Positions 22,005-34,236 of a DNA stretch of 64,000 nucleotides are shown here, piece by piece; position 1 is the stretch's first letter, and every line of letters starts with the position of its first letter. This stretch comes from Rhizomys pruinosus (taxonomy: Eukaryota > Chordata > Mammalia > Rodentia > Spalacidae): the NCBI GenBank assembly GCA_009823505.1, contig VZQC01001016.1, forward strand, positions 4,335-68,334, read 5' to 3'. The notes beneath the pieces are model-generated. The model saw only the letters and a program-made list of their open reading frames with translations, made no database searches and was not told the DNA's origin. The position numbers and the translations under genes are program-made.

Positions 22005-22078
22005 CAAGTAGTATTTCCCCTTCCTTATTTCAGACTCAAGCATGTTTGTCTCAAGGTGCCCTCTAAGACCATTCGTTT
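22005..22078 (+). repeat. 74-bp direct repeat, copy 1
   Basis: Nearly identical to 22707-22780 (one T/C difference seen). It is followed by an A-rich stretch (aaaaaataataataaaataaaa) that copy 2 lacks. Confidence 0.95.
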
Positions 22079-22171
22079 AAAAAATAATAATAAAATAAAA
22101 TAAAAATTAATTCATTATTTAAATAGATTTTGGATAGAACAATATGCAATCAAATGAATGTGTTTGTTTTA

Positions 22172-22352
22172 AAGTTCTTATTATATTTATTATGTGTGTA
22201 TGTATATGCACATGTGTGCATGCATCCTCCTGTGTACATCTAGAGCTCAAAAGGCATCTCTCCTTGTGCTGTGTGAGTACTAGGATTTGAAATCAGATCC
22301 TTGGGCTTTGTGACATATGCCTTGTCCCCCCCCCCCCACAGCCATCTCACTT
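22172..22352 (-). mobile_element. B3-like SINE, degenerate
   Basis: Reverse-complement remnants ('gtgtgtatgtatatgcacatg', 'tgagtactaggatttgaa', 'cagccatctcacttgctc') with a 13-base C run at about 22327. Confidence 0.5.
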
Positions 22353-22706
22353 GCTCAAATGTGATACTTTATAACATTGGCCTAAATAAACAAGTCACTG
22401 CCCTGATCTCTTGTGAGTTGCTGAATATGCATTAAGCAAGGAAAATCACATGTAGACAGGGTCTAACATCAGCATGCCAGTTTCAGTCTGCACCACTGAC
22501 TCCTGAGTGACTCAATGTCTTCATCATGAATAAATGCATGAATGACTTTTTTTCCCCTGAAGATTCTAGGAAGTAGGTGGTATTATTCTAGGATCGTTTA
22601 TTAGAACATGCTTATGCATGGCTCCCACACAAAACATACAAACATGTGCAATATACATCATATTGGCAAATCGTCATGTGCTGTTTGAGCTCACTGAGAA
22701 GCTGGC

Positions 22707-22780
22707 CAAGTAGTATTTCCCCTTCCTCATTTCAGACTCAAGCATGTTTGTCTCAAGGTGCCCTCTAAGACCATTCGTTT
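22707..22780 (+). repeat. 74-bp direct repeat, copy 2
   Basis: Partner of 22005-22078, 702 bp downstream. The flanks differ after the repeat. Confidence 0.95.
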
Positions 22781-22784
22781 GTGG

Positions 22785-23690
22785 GTGAGACAGTCTCCCT
22801 AACTCTGAGACGTGGAGGAGAGAATTGTGTTCTTGAAAAAAGCCAGCAGGTAAACCATGTCCAGCATAGGTTCTTGTTATTTATCCCCTGATATGTAAGT
22901 GCCTACGGTGGAAAATAGAAGCAGCGAGTTCAGCCATGGTAACCTCAGCCCCGGAGAGAAAGCTCCATCATGAACTCCAGCTGACTGCCTCAGTTTCCCC
23001 AGTGCGTTTCCACAAGGTATATTTGTAAGCCCCATTTGATGGTGGTACCTGCCTGTGTTATTTGTTCTTCAACTTGGAATCCTCATCTGAAGGGGGGCTC
23101 TGCTCAGGTACCGAGGACTCTCTCTCTCTATCAGGAACTCCAGATGACTGCCTCAATAGGGCTTCCCTGGAGGATTTCTGCAGGCTGCCTTGAGCATGTG
23201 GATGTGATGGTTTATATGGAACCTGCCCATCTGTTTATGTTTCTGTCCCTTCTATTCTTTTACCTTGACTTGTGATATACTTAAACTCACTCATTCAAAA
23301 CCAAAAGCGTAGGTCATTCTCCTGATCATACAAACACTATGCTGTGTTATTTATGTAAAGTAACAGGACACTGAATATGAGAGCATAAAAGAAAAAAAGC
23401 ATCCCTTCTGAAACTGTTAAATCAGTCAGGGAAGTACAGATGAATTAAAAATAAATTATGAATACATGTGAATAAAATGCATGGCTTGGCATTTCATGAG
23501 GAAGAACACTTATGTATAATCATTGAAGAGTTTCTGTGAGTTGAAAATGACATATTCATGTGTGAACTGTAAAATTTTCACTCTGCTCTTTATAGAACAG
23601 GCTGATGAGGTCAGGCCAGGCTGCAAGTCCTCTAGAAGATTTTGCCGTAGAGAGATGGATAACACATTGGAAAAAGAAAGCTAGGTTTTC
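22785..23690. other. Unassigned stretch
   Basis: No gene recognised. A phrase of the type 'actgcctcagtttcccc / actgcctcaatagggcttccc' appears twice (22987 and 23144), suggesting a diverged internal repeat. Confidence 0.35.
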
Positions 23691-24190
23691 CTCCCCTGAC
23701 CACCATCTACTGCCAATTTTTCTTCAGCCAATGTTGGGCTCTGCTAGCCATTTCTACAGTTGTCTTCTGGGTTTTTGTCTAGCTGAGCCTGCATGGGTCT
23801 TGTGCATGCTGATACCAATGCCACAGGTTCAAATGAACGGGGTCCCAGGAGCTTGTAGGATTCATTTCTGTTTGGTCTTGCATCACCACCCTGGTTCTTA
23901 CAACCTTCCTCCCCCACCTTCTGAAATGCTCCCTGAGCCCTGGGTGGGTGAAGCTGAATATAGATAGACTCCTAATCTTCATGGTTTGGCTACTCTGGCC
24001 CTTTTGGGTTCCTGGTCTCCTGTTGCATGGAGGAATTTCCTTAATGTGAGTTAAGAGGTAGTCAATGCCTTCTTGGGTCTTTGTTCTATAATGCTTGGGT
24101 CTTATGTATAGAGGTTGAATTGTACATGTGTTGCCTAGGTATGAACAATTCACAGACCATGTTTGTGTGTGTCCAGTTGTGGGACTGTAC
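23690..24190 (-). mobile_element. Probable L1 3' UTR, antisense
   Basis: 'gggtcttgtgcatgctgat' is the complement of the 'gcatgcacaagacccatg' block found in the L1 3' UTR at 42.6 kb, and 'tgctccctgagccc' follows. The 'atgtatagaggttg' segment is matched at about 47.41 kb next to another minus-strand L1. Confidence 0.5.
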
Positions 24191-24235
24191 TATTCTCATC
24201 TAGAGCAAAAAAAATTTCTTTTCTGAGTGGTGTCT

Positions 24236-24647
24236 GTATGCTGGATAGCTTTAGTGTCAACTTGACACACCTGGGTTGAGGGAGCCTCAACTGGGGAATT
24301 GGCTTCATTGGACTGGCCTGTGGCCACATCTGTGGAGTACTGTCTTGATTGTTGAACAATGTGGGAGCACCCAGCCCATTATGGGTGGTGCCACCGTGGG
24401 CAGGTTGTTGTGTATGGTATAAGAAGGCAGGCTGGGCATGGGCCAGGGGAGCAAGCCAGTGAACAGCATTCCTCCATGGCCTGTGCTTCAGCTCCTGCCT
24501 CCAGGTTCCTGCCCTGAGTTACTGCCCCATGGGCTCCCCCAGTGATGAACTGTGACCCAGGAGATGTGAACTGAATAAACCCTTTCCTCCCCAAGTTGGT
24601 GTCAGTCAGAGTGTTTTGTCACAGCAATGGAAGAGAAACTAGAATAG
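24236..24647 (+). mobile_element. ERVL-type solo LTR (MT2/MLT2-like)
   Basis: Landmarks of ERVL LTRs: 'gtgtcaacttgacacacc' near the 5' end, 'cccagcccattatgggtgg', 'gaataaaccctttcctcc' carrying AATAAA, and a 3' end in 'cacagcaatgg..aactagaata'. No internal region adjoins it. Confidence 0.7.
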
Positions 24648-24649
24648 TC

Positions 24650-25027
24650 CGGGATATTTGTCTGTAAATATAAGGATACTTCTTTTGTAGGTAGTAAAAT
24701 ATTACCTTAGCCTAGGTATGGGTCTACCTTGTGGAATTGTCTAAGATCTATGACCTCTTCAGATGTGTGCATCTGGCTATGTTAACAATATCACACATGA
24801 ATTTCCTTCCACTGAGTGGGAAGGAAATTGGTCAGCCATTGAGTTCCCCCAAGACAGAAGTGCCACTATTGCACCGATATTATATGTTGTACTTTTTAAC
24901 TTAAAATAATTTATTCTTTCACAATTTCACATACATATAAGTTACTGTGACATTCTCTTTTTTTATTAGTCTCTGTTGTTCTTCATGCTCCTGATGAACC
25001 CCTTCTTCCCAACACATGCTCCTCCCA

Positions 25028-25065
<38 letters not shown>

Positions 25066-25170
25066 AGAGAGTCCCATTGTGTTTAATTAGGCTTGTTAAC
25101 CTTTTCTTTCTTCCTTCTCTAACTTGCTTACATCCCATAGTACATTATTTAAGCCATTGTTTTGTTTATG
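24650..25170. other. Unassigned, with (GT)n at 25034-25062
   Basis: Contains a ~14-unit GT repeat between text resembling antisense L1 3' UTR ('cttcccaacacatgctcctccc', 'gtgtttaattaggcttg'). No gene. Confidence 0.4.
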
Positions 25171-25172
25171 TC

Positions 25173-25649
25173 TGTATTAGTCAGGGTTCTCTAAAGAAAC
25201 AGAAGTAACAGGATGAATATATATAGCTATATACAATTTATTGATTTGCTCATGTGACAGAGTTCAAGGAGTCCAACAGTAGCTGCACCACACTGGAAAG
25301 GCCGAGAGAATCCAGGGAACTGCTCAGTCTGCAAGGCTGGATGTCTCAGTAGTCCCAATCTAGTGCTGAAGGCCCGAATGGATTCCAGGAGATCTGCCGG
25401 TCTCAGTACACGCTGGGATCCGAAAGGTTGATCACAGCAGCAAGACAAACTCACCAGATGAGAGAGGCAAACCGCAGGAGAAAAAGGGACCAGCTGCTTC
25501 TGCCATGGCCTTTTATACTGCCTGCTGGCAGAAGGTAACACCCACATTTGGGGTGGGCCATCCGGGTTAAGGTGGTCCAATCAGAAGACCCTTTTTCTCT
25601 TATTTGTTCCTTAGTCCAGTCAAGTTGACACCCAGGATTAACCATCACA
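25173..25649 (-). mobile_element. ERVL-type solo LTR with 5-bp TSD
   Basis: Runs TGTATTAGTCAGGGTTCTC ... AACCATCACA. The 5-bp direct repeat ATGTC lies at 25168-25172 and 25650-25654, as expected for ERVL-class integration. It is the opposite orientation and a different subfamily from the LTR at 24.2 kb. Confidence 0.78.
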
Positions 25650-25654
25650 ATGTC

Positions 25655-26180
25655 CTAAACTCACCTGTCTTCTCCACATATTCATTTGGAAAATGAATAT
25701 TCCTAGAATCTTACAGTCTTTTTCTCCAGTTTTGAGAAACTGGTGAAAGTAACCGTAAAAGGCAGGCCTATACTATTATTCATGATACTATTATTAATGA
25801 TACCTTGTCTAGTTTTGGACTTTTAACTATATAGAATTCCTCCTCTCTTCTCCCTTGGTACGCATATGTAGGCTTCACCTGTGTTTTCTTCCACTGATAT
25901 TCCTCCTTTAATCCTGTGTGCTAGATTACTATCTATTTTATATATTTTCACGGCACCTGGATTTCCATCTTTAGGACTTATTACAAGTTCAATAAAATGA
26001 TTTCATTTATTTAGTTTTATTTATTCTTTAATTTACCATTCCTTCTCAATTTTTATCAGTTCCCTGAGAATTTCATACAATGTATTCTGGTCCTATTCAC
26101 ACCCATCCCACAACTCCTCCCAGATCCATGCCCCTTTTGTTTCCTCTTTGTTTTCTTTTTTTACTCTATTCTGTTATTTT
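25655..26180. other. Unassigned stretch
   Basis: AT-rich. 26050-26130 ('gagaatttcatacaatgtattctgg..') resembles a common rodent L1 3' UTR antisense phrase. No gene. Confidence 0.35.
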
Positions 26181-26480
26181 GTTCTGTTGTTTTGACCATG
26201 AGTTAAGCAACTCTTGGAAGAAAGTTCAATTTAGCTTACAGTTCCAGAGGGACAGGTGTCCATCATAGCAGGGAGGCAAGGCAGACAGAGTGGGAACCTC
26301 AGAGATCACATCTTTAATTACCAACACAAAGCAGAAAAAACAAACTGGAAGTGGGGCAGGGAGGCAATGAAGAAGACTGGCTTCTTCCAGCAAGGCTGCA
26401 CAGTTAGACTGCCCCTACAGCTCCACCAACTGGGGATCAAATTGAGCCTCTGGAGACATCTCTTACTCAAACAGCCACTG
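26180..26480 (-). mobile_element. MaLR LTR fragment (ORR1/MT-like)
   Basis: Antisense MaLR landmarks: 'ttacagttccagagggacag', 'gagatcacatcttt', 'aaactggaagtggggc' and 'ccaccaactggggatcaa'. Both ends are eroded. Confidence 0.6.
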
Positions 26481-26855
26481 AGTCCAGTTTGTGCTGTCCA
26501 TATCCTCAGCTGTGTGGCCACCTACCAGGAGTCACACCTCCAGAGAAAGCTGACTCCCCTTCTCTCAGCAGCCATCGATTTCTAGTAGCTCCTCCACTAA
26601 GTAGCGTGACATCATGTCCACATCCATTCTCCATAGCCTCTTGTTCTCTGGACATTAACAAGTTGTGGGTTTCTCTGTTCATTTCTGTATACTGCAGAAA
26701 GAAATCTTCTCTGATGAGAGTTGAGAGATACACTAATCTATTATGAGTAGAAGCACTGGGAATACATTTAATACAATGTCCATTTATCAGAATAACAGGA
26801 GTAGCTGTTCCTCTACGGACAATGAACCTTTTAGCCATAAGTTCTTGGTCCCAAT

Positions 26856-27313
26856 TGTTGGGAACAGATCAGAAAGAGTTAATCAAAGGAAGGAGTTAAC
26901 TGTAAAATTGAGTTAAAGCAAGCCTCTGAAGTAAGTTTGGTTCCCATGGTTACTCCTTCCACCTTGAGTTCAGTTGCTCCCATGACCACCCCTCCTGTTC
27001 TGACCACAACTGAAGGAATCCATTTCCTGCTACTCCGCTCCTGAGTTCTTAGTTCCCAGAGCTGAGGTCAGGATTAGCTTTCCCAGCCCTGAAGGAGTGC
27101 ATCCACTCTCCAAGAGGCTTCATGCTGCTAAACACAATCAATTTAGAGGTCATCATTGCTTGCTTTTTGTTTCCATAGCCTTGCAATTGTGTTTCTATAG
27201 TGTCACAAAATTCCTGTAGTTTGTGGTTTTTGTTTTTAAAAGCTCTCTGTAGCAGACTGTTGGGGTCACACTCATCCTTGTGCAGAGTGGGCTGTGTCCC
27301 TGGTGCATCAACA
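26856..27313 (+). mobile_element. Solo LTR, family shared with 47.5 kb (copy 1)
   Basis: Begins TGTTGGGAAC, ends CATCAACA, and contains 'ccctgaaggagtgc', 'aattgtgtttctata' and 'aaaagctctctgtagcagac', which looks like R/U5. It aligns along its length with 47501-47891. The family is not named here. No internal retroviral genes. Confidence 0.65.
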
Positions 27314-27314
27314 A

Positions 27315-27900
27315 TTTGGCCCCCCTTGATGTACTAGTTTTCTCGATTAGTTTCTGGTACACCAGCAAATTAAACAAATTTTGCTTCAAATATTGAATCT
27401 CAGGCTTGCGAATTTTTCTGTGCGTTTTTCAAACCTAACACCAATAATGGTGCTAGGTGTGAAGAGGGCTGTAGCCTATCAGAATGTGTTTGGTTAATTC
27501 CATGACATTCGTCGTATCACTATTGCACCACTGGGCTTGTACTTTCAGGCTGGTCAGGGTTTTAGCTCACAGCATTCATGGCTGGGTAAGAGAGATAATT
27601 TCCTTGTCCTCTGACAGTATACACAGCACTTTCCAGAACTATTAAAGCTAAGCAGTAGGGGTGAAGCTTTTAATTCAGTACAAGCTTAGTTTCTTCATGT
27701 TCTATGATATGTGATGTCATCAGCAATAAGATCTTACCACAGAATTCTGGAAGAGAACCAAAGGCATTACTGGCACTGGGCTTTTAATTTGCCAGTTTAT
27801 GGTGTCTAGTAAGGCCACTGTCATCCATTATAGGGTAACTCCATTTAAATTCTTTTTAGCATGTGTATGCATATGTTTTAGGAAGATTATATGGTAGTAG
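27315..27900. other. Unassigned stretch
   Basis: No gene or named repeat recognised. Confidence 0.4.
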
Positions 27901-28451
27901 GTTTTCATGTGACTTTTTCAAAAGGTGTTTAGTGTTGGCTACCCCACCCACCAACCCTTCTTATTCCACTATTCTCCAACCCCTCTATACCATTGTGTTC
28001 TATCTTCCTTCCTTTGAAATCCTCATCCCTCAGATCCTCACTAGTGTTCTGACCTCTATAGTATACCAAATGGAACATTTCTTACTTTTGTATCTGTTAG
28101 ATTCAGGGTACCAGGTTTAGTGTTGAGGTCCTTGATCTACTTGAATCCAGTTTTGTGCAGGGTTAAAGATAAAGATTTAATTTCATTCTTCTATATGTAG
28201 CTAGCAATTTGACCAGCACTATTTGTTGGAAATTCTGTCTTTTTGCCAATGTATATTTTTGACCTGTTTGTAAAAAATCAGGTAGTTGCTGCAGTATGGA
28301 CTTGTGTGTAGTTCCTCAATTCCATTCCATTAATTAATTTATCTATGTTTACACAAGTAAAATGCAGTTTTATTACTGAAGATCTGTGGTATAATTTAAA
28401 ATCTGGGATGTGGCAACTTCAATATATGTACATATATATATATATTTAATT

Positions 28452-28699
28452 AAAAAAAATTTTTTTATTATTATTTTTCTTTGCATGTGTATGAATGTAC
28501 TGTCTGCATGCAGGTCTGTGCACCCGTGTCGTGCAATGCCGCGGAGGTCAGAAGAGGGTCTCGGATTCCCCTGGAGCTGGAGTTCTCCTGGAATTGGAGT
28601 TACAGACGGTTCTCAGCCGCCATGTGGGTGCTGGGGATCGAACCCGGGTCCTCTGCAAGAGCGTCGGTGCTCTTACCTGCTAGGCCATCTCTCCAGCCC
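28452..28699 (-). mobile_element. B2 SINE, duplication-bearing subfamily
   Basis: Near-consensus. It carries the internal 17-bp duplication ('ggagctggagttctcctgg..attggagtt') and is flanked by ATATATATTTAATT at about 28435-28448 and 28701-28714. Confidence 0.92.
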
Positions 28700-28702
28700 C
28701 AT

Positions 28703-28928
28703 ATATATTTAATTTTAATTTTGTTTTTGTACATGTATGAATGTACTGTATGCATGTAGGTAGGTGCACCTGTGTTGTGCGATGCTGTGGAGGTCAGAAG
28801 AGGGTGTCAGATTCCCCTGGAACTAGAGTTAAAGACAGTTCTCAGCCGCCATGTGGGTGCTGGGGATTGAACCCAGGTCCTCTGCAAGAGCAGTCGGCAC
28901 TCTTAACCGCTAGGCCATCACTCCAGCT
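28703..28928 (-). mobile_element. B2 SINE
   Basis: Adjacent second B2 in the same orientation, without the internal duplication. It may use AATTTTA as its direct repeat. Confidence 0.88.
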
Positions 28929-29030
28929 CTGAATTTTACTTTTGTATCCTGCTACTTTTCCGAATGTATTTATCAGCTGTAGGAGTTTTTCTGGTGGAGT
29001 CTGTTGTATATAAAATCTTATCATCTTTTG

Positions 29031-29262
29031 GGCTGAAGGAATGGCTCAGTGGTTAAGAGCACGAGCTGTTCTTGTAGAAGACCTGGGTTTGAATCCCTGC
29101 AGCCACATGGCAGCTAACACCCATCCATAACTACAGTTCCAGGAGGTCTGATGACCTCTTCTGGCCTCTGCAGGCACTACACTACATGACATGAGTGCAC
29201 CTACACTCATGCAGGCAATACACTCCTACATGTAAAATAAAAATAAATTTTAAAATATTTTT
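29031..29262 (+). mobile_element. B2 SINE
   Basis: Diverged B2 at the right edge of the L1 fragment. Its A/T-rich tail runs into the TTTC tail of the next B1, so the two elements are tail to tail. Confidence 0.88.
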
Positions 29263-29289
29263 CTTTTTTTCTTTTCTTTTCTTTTCTTT

Positions 29290-29333
<44 letters not shown>

Positions 29334-29334
29334 T
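29263..29334. repeat. (TTTTC)n/(TTTC)n simple repeat
   Basis: Expanded tail of the following minus-strand B1. Confidence 0.95.
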
Positions 29335-29477
29335 TTTTTTTGAGACAGGGTTTTCCCTGTAGCCCCAAGTGTCCTGGAATTCACTGTGTAGACCAGGGTG
29401 GCCTTGAACTCACAGAGATCTGTTTGCTTCTGCCTCCCGAGTGCTGGGATTACAGGCATGCACCACCATAACCTGCA
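29335..29477 (-). mobile_element. B1 SINE
   Basis: Full-length B1 with 'gggattacaggcatgcacc' in place of the commoner 'attaaaggc' wording. Confidence 0.92.
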
Positions 29478-29479
29478 AA

Positions 29480-30500
29480 GACCATTTCTTATTACATCCC
29501 TTTTACAAAGGTAGTCCCAAGAGGAATGTTTATAGCACTAAGTGCTGAAATAAAAAAAAATTCTAGAGATCTAAAATCAATAACTTGATTCACCCGACAA
29601 CCTTAAAGTAAAAAAAAGGAACAAACAATACTAATAAAAGCAGACAGGAACAGATAATCAAACTCAGAGTTAAGTTAATGAAATTGAAATGAAAAACTTC
29701 AAGAAATCAATGAAACCAAGAGTGGATCTTTTAAAAGAATAACAAGATTGATAAACCTTTAGCTGAAATAACCAAAAGAAAGGGAGGATCCAAATTAATG
29801 AATTAGAGATGAAAATGGATACATTCCAAGGGACACTGAGGAAATTCAGAGAATCATGAAGACATACTTTCAAAATCTATATTCCATCAAATTAGAAACT
29901 CTAAAGGAAAGGGATACATTTGGAGATATATACAAACCTAATTTAAGATGAGGTAAATGATTTAAATAGCCATATAACATTTAATAAAATAGAAGCAGTA
30001 ATTAGAAAAAAAAAAGCCCAGGACCAGATGGATTCATGCAGAATTCTATCAGAGATTCAAATAAGAACTTACAGCAATTCTCAAATGATCCATAAAACAG
30101 AGACGGAAGGAACACTTCCAAATTCTTTTCATGAAGCCGGTGTTACCCTGATACCAAATCCAGAATAAGACCCAATAAGAATATTATAGACCCATATATC
30201 TGGTGAACATGGATGCAAAAATTCTCAATAAAATATTTGCAAATGAAAAATTTTTTTTGGTCTTTTCGAGACAGGGTCTCCCTGTAGCCTCAGCTGGCCT
30301 GGAAGTCACTCTGTAGACCAGACTGGCCTTGAACTCACAAAGATCCACCTGCCTCTGCCTCCCGAGTGCTAGGATTAAAGGCGTGTGCTGCCACGCCCGA
30401 CGCAAATGAAATTTAAGAATCCTCCACAAAGATTATCCACCATGATCAAGTCAGCTTCATCCCAGAGATGCAAGGATGGTTCAACATTTCGAAATTATTA
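29480..30500 (+). mobile_element. L1 ORF2 fragment, N-terminal RT region
   Basis: Degenerate sense-strand ORF2 text leading into the reverse transcriptase, for example 'gcccaggaccagatgg' (the PGPDG motif region) and 'atatatctggtgaacatgg'. After a B1 insertion it resumes with 'caagtcagcttcatccc'. Many stops and frameshifts. Confidence 0.85.
30251..30401 (-). mobile_element. B1 SINE inserted in L1
   Basis: Flanked by GCAAATGAAA at about 30238-30247 and 30402-30411. Young-looking, near-consensus body. Confidence 0.93.
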
Positions 30501-30617
30501 TTATTCTTTTATAGATGTGAAAGGAGATTTTTACAGCACTTAAATATCTTGTTACAGCACTAAGGTTAGGCAGAGCAAGATCTGAATTCCACTAGGCTTC
30601 AAAAGTAGATTTCCTCA

Positions 30618-30848
30618 GGTTGGAGAGATGGCCTGGTGGTTAAAAGTGCAGACTGCTGCTGCAGAGGACCCAGGTTTGATCCCCAGCACCCACATGGCGG
30701 CTGAGAACTGTCTTTAACTCCAGTTCCAGGAGAATCAGATGCCCTTTTCTGACTTCTGCGTTATTTCACGGCACTCGTGCACAAACCTGCATGCAGACAG
30801 TTCATTCATACACATACAAAAATAAATAAAATAAAAACAAAAAACACT
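30618..30848 (+). mobile_element. B2 SINE with 17-bp TSD
   Basis: Perfect direct repeat AAAAGTAGATTTCCTCA at 30601-30617 and 30849-30865. Without the internal duplication. Confidence 0.95.
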
Positions 30849-30865
30849 AAAAGTAGATTTCCTCA

Positions 30866-33398
30866 TTGAATTGGTGAGAGATTTTGATTATGTGAAAGTT
30901 TTCACCTTTGGAAGCGTTAAACTGGAAACTCAGGCTGGGTATCTATGATGTCTAAACCTGAATGTTATTTGTACACAAATAGGCTATTACCCCCTCCTCT
31001 GAATAATGTACTCAAACCATAGTTCACATTGATTCACCATAGAGAGACGAAGGAGAGAATTACTACTAAGATGGAACTACTAATAAGATCTGAAGAAAGG
31101 TTACCTGTACCTGCAGAGTGGCAGTCACTACCAGAAATGTCCCCAAGGCCTTTACCTAAGGCAACAAAAGTGTTTATTTCAGTCCAAAAGCACTTCCTAA
31201 CCAATCATGATGAAATTATTTGCTGTCAAGGATAAAGAAGGAAATGAAAATGAGTTTTAGAATCCCATGCTGGGCGCGCAGGCACATTGGCTCTAACTTT
31301 TGCAGAGCTTCTTTGTTAAGCAGGTCAAACTGTACCAAGCACTCAAGCATGCTTCTGTTGGTGCTCAGACATTATACCCCAAACTGTGGCTCCTCAGCCT
31401 GCTAAGTACTTTGAACTGAAGGAAATGAGCACAGCTTCAAGACCCAAAAGGCTCTTTCTGACCTTCTCCCTTGCCCAGTTCTTCTTCGCCTGTCCCTCCA
31501 GGAAGCATATCACAGATGATAGAATTCCTCAAGGGCAGATCATGGAAACTAGAACTGTATCCCAGAGTAAGTCATAAAACACTGAAGTGTCATTATCTAC
31601 CTTGCATGAAAGTAAATGAGAGAACTTGGTTCTAAGGGTTCCTATCTGTTATCTGAAAAAAAAAAGATAGATTATTACAGAGAGAGCCCAGGGAACATCT
31701 GAGCAAGCAAACTTTGTTATGACCAATGCAATGAATTACTATCCATGGCTGTCTACATTTCACTAAATCTAAGCTCGCTTCTCTCCTACCTTGTAAACAT
31801 TGATTAAATAAATGTTTTATGTTTTTCTCTACTTAATAAACCTATTATTATAGGAGTGATGACCATGGACCACTGAAAAGAAAAAGACAAGGCACTTCGC
31901 CTTTTTAGCTTACACTAACTTCCAGAACACCAAGATAGCAAAACCTCTTACAAGAGCAAAGGGATAGATTCTTAAGCTGGGAAAGTCTTAATTTGCCTGA
32001 GTATTTGCTCGTCTCCTAGAATAACTTGGGGAATTGGTACCTATGTCTCTCCAACTTAGTGACTCTTTGTTCTAATTTGTTTATAACCCCTAGAGAAGTC
32101 AAGGGTGTAAATCCGTACTCCACCCTCTAGGGTCTGTGTTTTCTCCTCCCTGCTCTGAGCATGGTCAGCTGTATATTCATTCCTCGTGTCCCTCTGCCTG
32201 GCTTCCCTGACTTCTGGGCTCCTTCTCCTGCACTTTGGTTTGCCTTTTGCCTGCTGTGTTTTTGCACTGTTGGATCCTAACTCTGCTTTTACAGGACCAG
32301 GGCCTCCAAGGTATAAACTGGCTGGAACCAGGATAAGAGTCTTAAAGAAAGCCAAACTGGTAGAGCTGGTGAGAAATTGAGCTCATAGAGAGAAGAGAAG
32401 CTGGGACAGAGGGGGCACTCTAGGAAACAGTAAGATTAGGAGTCTGAATGTATTTCTAGACCTTATCCTCTCATAAGAGAACAGCGTAAGAGTGCCTATT
32501 AGGAACTTAATTCTAAGTGCTTCCTGTTACCCTGCTCTTTTAGGAGGGCAAACTTCTAACCTTAAGATTATGAGAATATTAATGACAATATGTTGTCACA
32601 ATGTGTTTTCAACTGTCCATACTAGACTGTAGCCAGTCATCCGAGATAGGAGTCTGGAAGATCACCTCAGAGGCTTGCAGGCTAACATTAGTGGTGAAAC
32701 TATGTATGTACTTTTTTCTAAAATAATCGGTAACATGATTTCTAAACCACTTATGGAAATTGATTTTTCTAAATACATATAATATTATAAAAATTACTGC
32801 TACTGTTTGGAATTATATGCTTTATATTTGGGGCATATTTATTTGTGAATAAGCAATATACTATGTAGTTTAATTAATTGTATGTGTTTCTACATTAAAT
32901 AATTACATCCAAGTTAATAATGTCATTAGTGGTTATCACATAAAAGGCAGGACCCTCCTTTCTATTATTATTTACAAATATTTTCTGAAATATTTAATAT
33001 AAAAATGTATACTTGGAAATTACATAAATGTAAATTCTTGCTGGATTGTGTGTGTGTTTGGTGTTGTTTTTGAGACAAGGTCCACCCCTCAATCCTCCTG
33101 CCTCATCCTCCAAGTAATATCACAAGATTTTAGATGGATTTTTACTAATGTTGTATAATAATTTTTCAAGAATTATTTTTAATATTTTAGCAAAAGCTTT
33201 TTAATATAAATTACTTACAAGTGAAGCACAATATATTAAACATATATGTATATAAAATTTAAAATTTATTCCCTAAAAATGATCATCCCATCAATAGCTG
33301 ATGTTTATTGTAGACATTTTGATGCAAATGTCAATATGGATATCAACTCAAGCTATTACCATCTACTAGTAATGTGCTTTATTTACCTTTATTTACTT

Positions 33399-33400
<2 letters not shown>
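30866..33400. other. Unassigned 2.5-kb stretch
   Basis: I recognise no gene. Open frames near 31029-31577 and 32056-32355 show no family signature. A minus-strand B1 scrap lies at about 33058-33128 ('ttttgagacaaggtcc'), and 32700-33300 is very AT-rich. Confidence 0.45.
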
Positions 33401-33402
<2 letters not shown>

Positions 33403-33439
<37 letters not shown>

Positions 33440-33571
33440 TGGTCTTTTGAGACAGGGTCTCCCTGTAGCCACAGCTGGCCTGGAACTCTCTTGTAAACCA
33501 GGCTGACAGAGATCCACCTGCCTCTGCCTCCCGAGTGCTGGGATTAAAGGTGTGCGCCACCAGGCCCAGCT
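33403..33571 (-). mobile_element. (TA)n plus B1 SINE with internal gap
   Basis: TA repeat at 33403-33436 joins a B1 lacking about 12 bp around 'cttgaactca' ('caggctgacagagatcc'). Confidence 0.9.
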
Positions 33572-33574
33572 GTA

Positions 33575-34235
33575 TTGTGGTGTTTTTGACTTCCATAAGC
33601 ACAGGTTTACTTCCTTCTCTTTCAAGGCTGCATAGTCTCTGGTTGCATGGACACATTGTAAATGTTCAAATAATTTTCAGTTAAAGTGTGAATGAGTGTC
33701 ATCTTAACAATGTTCATTTTCCACATTGTAATTTTATTTGAATTTGATGTTATAATTGGTGTAGCAGTCGTTATCACTATGTTTTTTGTATTCATATAAT
33801 TACATCTTTGGCGACAGTCCTATATTTGGAATTGCTGGGGCAATGGATATGTTCACTTCATGTTTGATACATACAGCTGAATAATCTCTAAGCATATTTG
33901 ACAGTCAACCCTTTAAAAATACTTAAAACAGCTCCTCATCTCATCAGATACTTCATACAATTGAATATTACCAGTTTTAAGTGTCTGTTAATTTGATAAA
34001 TAATTTAGTTCATCCGTTTTATATCAAATTTAGTGAAAAGACACTGAGAATTTCTTCAAATATTTGATGAGTAAATTATTCATATTTATTTCCATTTTCT
34101 CTTTGGTCTATAAGAATACTTTAAATCTTAATAGAATAATTTATCTTCATTTGGAGTAATCTTTTGTTACTATGTTTTTGTCATGAAATTTGTTGTTTCC
34201 TGTTAAAATTACTTTTTCTTTGTAACAGTCTGCCA
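33575..34235. other. Unassigned AT-rich stretch
   Basis: No gene or repeat recognised. Confidence 0.4.
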
Positions 34236-34236
34236 T

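Larger units (their letters stand above)
28085..29028 (-). mobile_element. L1 ORF2 fragment, old
   Basis: Antisense ORF2 wording ('gttgaggtccttgatctac', 'agcactatttgttgg', 'tcaattccattcc'). It resumes after two B2 insertions with 'tatcctgctacttttcc' and 'atttatcagctgtagg'. The homology may start further left, about 27.9 kb. Confidence 0.7.

Noticed and set aside
28481..28759. ORFs with text like HAGLCTRVVQCRGGQKR and CWGSNPGPLQE, recurring at many sites
   Set aside because: They are translations of B2 SINEs; their recurrence reflects copy number, not a protein family.
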